A stretch of 45,610 nucleotides of DNA, taken from contig JBMNOF010000010.1 of the NCBI GenBank assembly GCA_050942925.1, positions 1 to 45,610 of the forward strand, read 5' to 3'. Below the pieces are notes generated by a model, which saw only the letters and a list, made by a program, of their open reading frames with translations, did no database searches and was not told the DNA's origin. Made by a program: the position numbers and the translations under genes. This document shows, piece after piece, positions 43,939 to 45,610 of this stretch. Positions within the stretch are counted from its first letter, which is position 1. Every line of letters starts with the position of its first letter. This DNA is from Spyradocola sp050942925 (GTDB lineage Bacteria; Bacillota; Clostridia; Christensenellales; UBA1750).

Positions 43939-45438
43939 GTGAAGATCCTGTTTGCAACCTCAGAGTGCGTACCCTTTGTTAAGACCGGCGGTCTGGCGGA
44001 TGTGGCCGGCGCCCTGCCCAAACAGCTCAAGAAGCTGGGGGCGGAAGTGCGCGTCATCCTTCCCCTGTATCGCGACGTCGCGCCCAAGTGGCGGGAGCAG
44101 ATGGAGCACCTGACGTACTTCTACGTCAATCTCGGCTGGAGGCGGCAGTACTGCGGCATCGAAACGCTCAAGCTCGACGGCGTGACCTTCTACTTCATCG
44201 ACAATGAGTTCTACTACAACCGTCCGTCGATTTACGGCTGGGGCGGCGACGAGGGGGAGCGGTTCGCCTTCTTTGACCGCGCGGTGCTGGAAGCCCTGCC
44301 CCTGATCGACTATAAGCCGGACATTTTGCACTGCCACGATTGGCAGACGGGCCTCATTCCCGTGTTGCTCAAGCGTCAGTATGCGGCCCTGCCCTTCTAC
44401 CAGGGCATCCACACGATCTTTACCATCCACAACCTGCAGTACCAGGGCGTGTTTGGCATGGACTACATCGAGGACCTCATGGGCCTGGGTTGGGACGCCT
44501 ATACCAGCGACAAGCTGGAGTTCTTCGGCGCGGCCTCCTTCATGAAGGGCGGCTTGGTCTACACCGATGAGATCACAACCGTCAGCCCCACCTATGCGCA
44601 GGAGATCCAGACCGCCTACTACGGCGAGCGGCTCGACGGCTTGCTCCGCGCGCGGCACGAGAGCCTGACCGGCATCCTCAACGGCATCGATGTGGACGAG
44701 TACAACCCCAACAAGGACCCCCAGATCGTGCAGACCTACAACGTCGTCACCCAGAACAAGCGCAAGGCCGTCAATAAAGCCGCCCTGCAGGAGCAGCTTG
44801 GCCTGGAGGTTCGCCCGGACGTGCCGCTCATCGGCATGGTCACGCGCCTTTCCTCGCAGAAGGGCCTGGACCTGGTCGAGCGCGTGCTCCCCGAGATCAT
44901 GAACCTGGATGTACAGCTCGTCGTGCTCGGCATGGGCGAGGAGAAGTTCGTCAATCTCTTCAACTGGGCGGCGCACCGCTACCAGGGCAAGGTGGCGTCT
45001 TGGAACCAGATGAACCCCGAGCTCGCGCACCGCATCTATGCCGGCGCAGACCTCTTCCTCATGCCCTCGGCCTTTGAGCCCTGCGGCCTGTCGCAGATGA
45101 TCGCCATGCGCTACGGCACGGTGCCCATCGTCCGCGAGACCGGCGGCCTCAAGGACACGGTCCAACCCTTTAACCCCGTCACGGGCGAGGGCGTGGGCTT
45201 CACCTTCTACTCCTACAATGCGCACGACATGCTCGACGCCATCACCCGCGCCACCACGACCTATCGCGAGGACAAGAAGTCCTGGCGCAAGATCATCGGC
45301 AACGGCATGCGCGGCGACTACAGTTGGCAGCACAGCGCCAAGAAGTACATGGAGCTCTACAACAAGCTCGCCCCGGAGCAGGCCGTTCCCCTTAAGGAAG
45401 AGGCAAAGGCCGAGCCCAAGAAGGACGAGGAAGCGTAA
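43939..45438 (+). CDS. glgA: Glycogen synthase GlgA (GT5)
   Basis: Extends alpha-1,4-glucan from ADP-glucose. 499 residues, GT-B fold. The N-terminal signature FVKTGGLADVAGALPK has the ADP-glucose-binding K15. DILHCHDWQTGLIP, IHTIFTIHNLQYQG and, in the C-terminal domain, LFLMPSAFEPCGLSQM (the E-x7-E region) and RETGGLKDTV are all present. GTG 43939 has GGGAG 4 nt upstream. The last 20 residues are a Lys/Glu tail. It is the last glg gene here; no glycogen phosphorylase or debranching gene is visible. Confidence 0.97.
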   Translation: MKILFATSECVPFVKTGGLADVAGALPKQLKKLGAEVRVILPLYRDVAPKWREQMEHLTYFYVNLGWRRQYCGIETLKLDGVTFYFIDNEFYYNRPSIYGWGGDEGERFAFFDRAVLEALPLIDYKPDILHCHDWQTGLIPVLLKRQYAALPFYQGIHTIFTIHNLQYQGVFGMDYIEDLMGLGWDAYTSDKLEFFGAASFMKGGLVYTDEITTVSPTYAQEIQTAYYGERLDGLLRARHESLTGILNGIDVDEYNPNKDPQIVQTYNVVTQNKRKAVNKAALQEQLGLEVRPDVPLIGMVTRLSSQKGLDLVERVLPEIMNLDVQLVVLGMGEEKFVNLFNWAAHRYQGKVASWNQMNPELAHRIYAGADLFLMPSAFEPCGLSQMIAMRYGTVPIVRETGGLKDTVQPFNPVTGEGVGFTFYSYNAHDMLDAITRATTTYREDKKSWRKIIGNGMRGDYSWQHSAKKYMELYNKLAPEQAVPLKEEAKAEPKKDEEA

Positions 45439-45447
45439 CGCATGCAT

Positions 45448-45481
45448 AGGCCCGCAGCCCAAATGGGCTGCGGGCCTTTTT
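45448..45481 (+). terminator. Intrinsic terminator after glgA
   Basis: Perfect 14-bp stem AGGCCCGCAGCCCA / TGGGCTGCGGGCCT with a minimal loop, running into five T residues. Confidence 0.9.
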
Positions 45482-45518
45482 CCCCCAAGAGGCAGGACAC
45501 ACCGTTGTTCGCGGTGAG

Positions 45519-45610
45519 GGCGCCCCTGTGCCCCGTTTGGCAAAGCCAAACGGGCTTTTGACGGGTATACCCGTCAAAAGGCTGGGCGAAGCCCAGCGCA
45601 CAGGGGCGCC
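45519..45610. repeat. Cloverleaf-like palindromic element at the right edge
   Basis: Outer perfect 13-bp inverted repeat GGCGCCCCTGTGC (45519-45531) / GCACAGGGGCGCC (45598-45610). Inside it, with no spare base between arms, lie three perfect hairpins: 10 bp with an AAA loop (45532-45554), a 26-bp uninterrupted palindrome (45555-45580) and 7 bp with a GAA loop (45581-45597). Every junction is flush. It lies outside genes, after the glgA terminator. A small hairpin CACCG/CGGTG precedes it (45500-45516). The element may continue beyond the window. Confidence 0.85.

Noticed and set aside
45392..45601. A 69-codon minus-strand frame over the right-edge palindrome
   Set aside because: It runs through the glgA terminator and hairpin arms, and its sequence simply reflects the palindromes; no ribosome-binding site.

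Overview
The window is about 45.6 kb of GC-rich bacterial chromosome. It looks like an endospore-forming member of the Clostridia (Bacillota). The evidence is a spoIIGA-sigE-sigG sporulation block, strong Shine-Dalgarno sites (GGAGG-type), two T-box riboswitches, an ECF transporter, a glgB-glgC-glgD-glgA cluster with the GlgD paralogue typical of Bacillota, and a DUF4321-maf-mreBCD-mrdA shape cluster. Base composition and gene order suggest a high-GC gut-type clostridium. I cannot place it to genus from sequence alone. No transposase, integrase, tRNA, rRNA or CRISPR array was seen.

Layout. 1-3.2 kb: the tail of an unrecognised gene, then spoIIGA-sigE (overlapping by 4 nt) and sigG behind a candidate forespore (sigma-F) promoter. 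3.2-4.2 kb: a YlmC/YmxH-type PRC-barrel protein and nrdR. 4.2-9.9 kb: a PhoP/PhoR-type two-component system followed by a pstC-pstA-pstB-phoU-like operon that has no pstS and has altered ATPase and PhoU motifs. 10-14.5 kb: a marR regulator, then tilS-hpt-ftsH. 14.6-17.6 kb: a PHP phosphoesterase and a VanW/G5 membrane protein. 17.6-23.4 kb: DUF4321, maf, mreB, mreC, mreD and penicillin-binding protein 2, all for cell elongation. 23.5-24.7 kb (minus): NADP-type isocitrate dehydrogenase. 24.8-26.3 kb: a long RelA/SpoT-type alarmone synthetase. 26.4-29.7 kb (minus): an ECF transporter operon (TrpP-like S component, two ATPases, EcfT) under a T-box whose specifier reads UGG (Trp). 29.8-36.4 kb: deoC; a T-box with specifier GUC (Val) controlling a tiny membrane ORF and valS; folC; and a diacylglycerol glucosyltransferase-like gene. 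36.4-39.3 kb (minus): an Fe-S aldo-keto reductase and an uncharacterised TIM-barrel protein. 39.5-45.4 kb: the glycogen synthesis operon glgB-glgC-glgD-glgA. The last 92 bases form a striking element: a perfect 13-bp outer stem enclosing three flush perfect hairpins.

How the genes fit together. Most genes are core chromosomal functions in short operons, each closed by a strong intrinsic terminator. The less ordinary points are the PstS-less Pst-like module beside phoPR, the tryptophan ECF system with its own asymmetric ATPase pair, the extended alarmone synthetase, the unnamed TIM-barrel/aldo-keto reductase pair, and the cloverleaf-like palindrome at the right edge.
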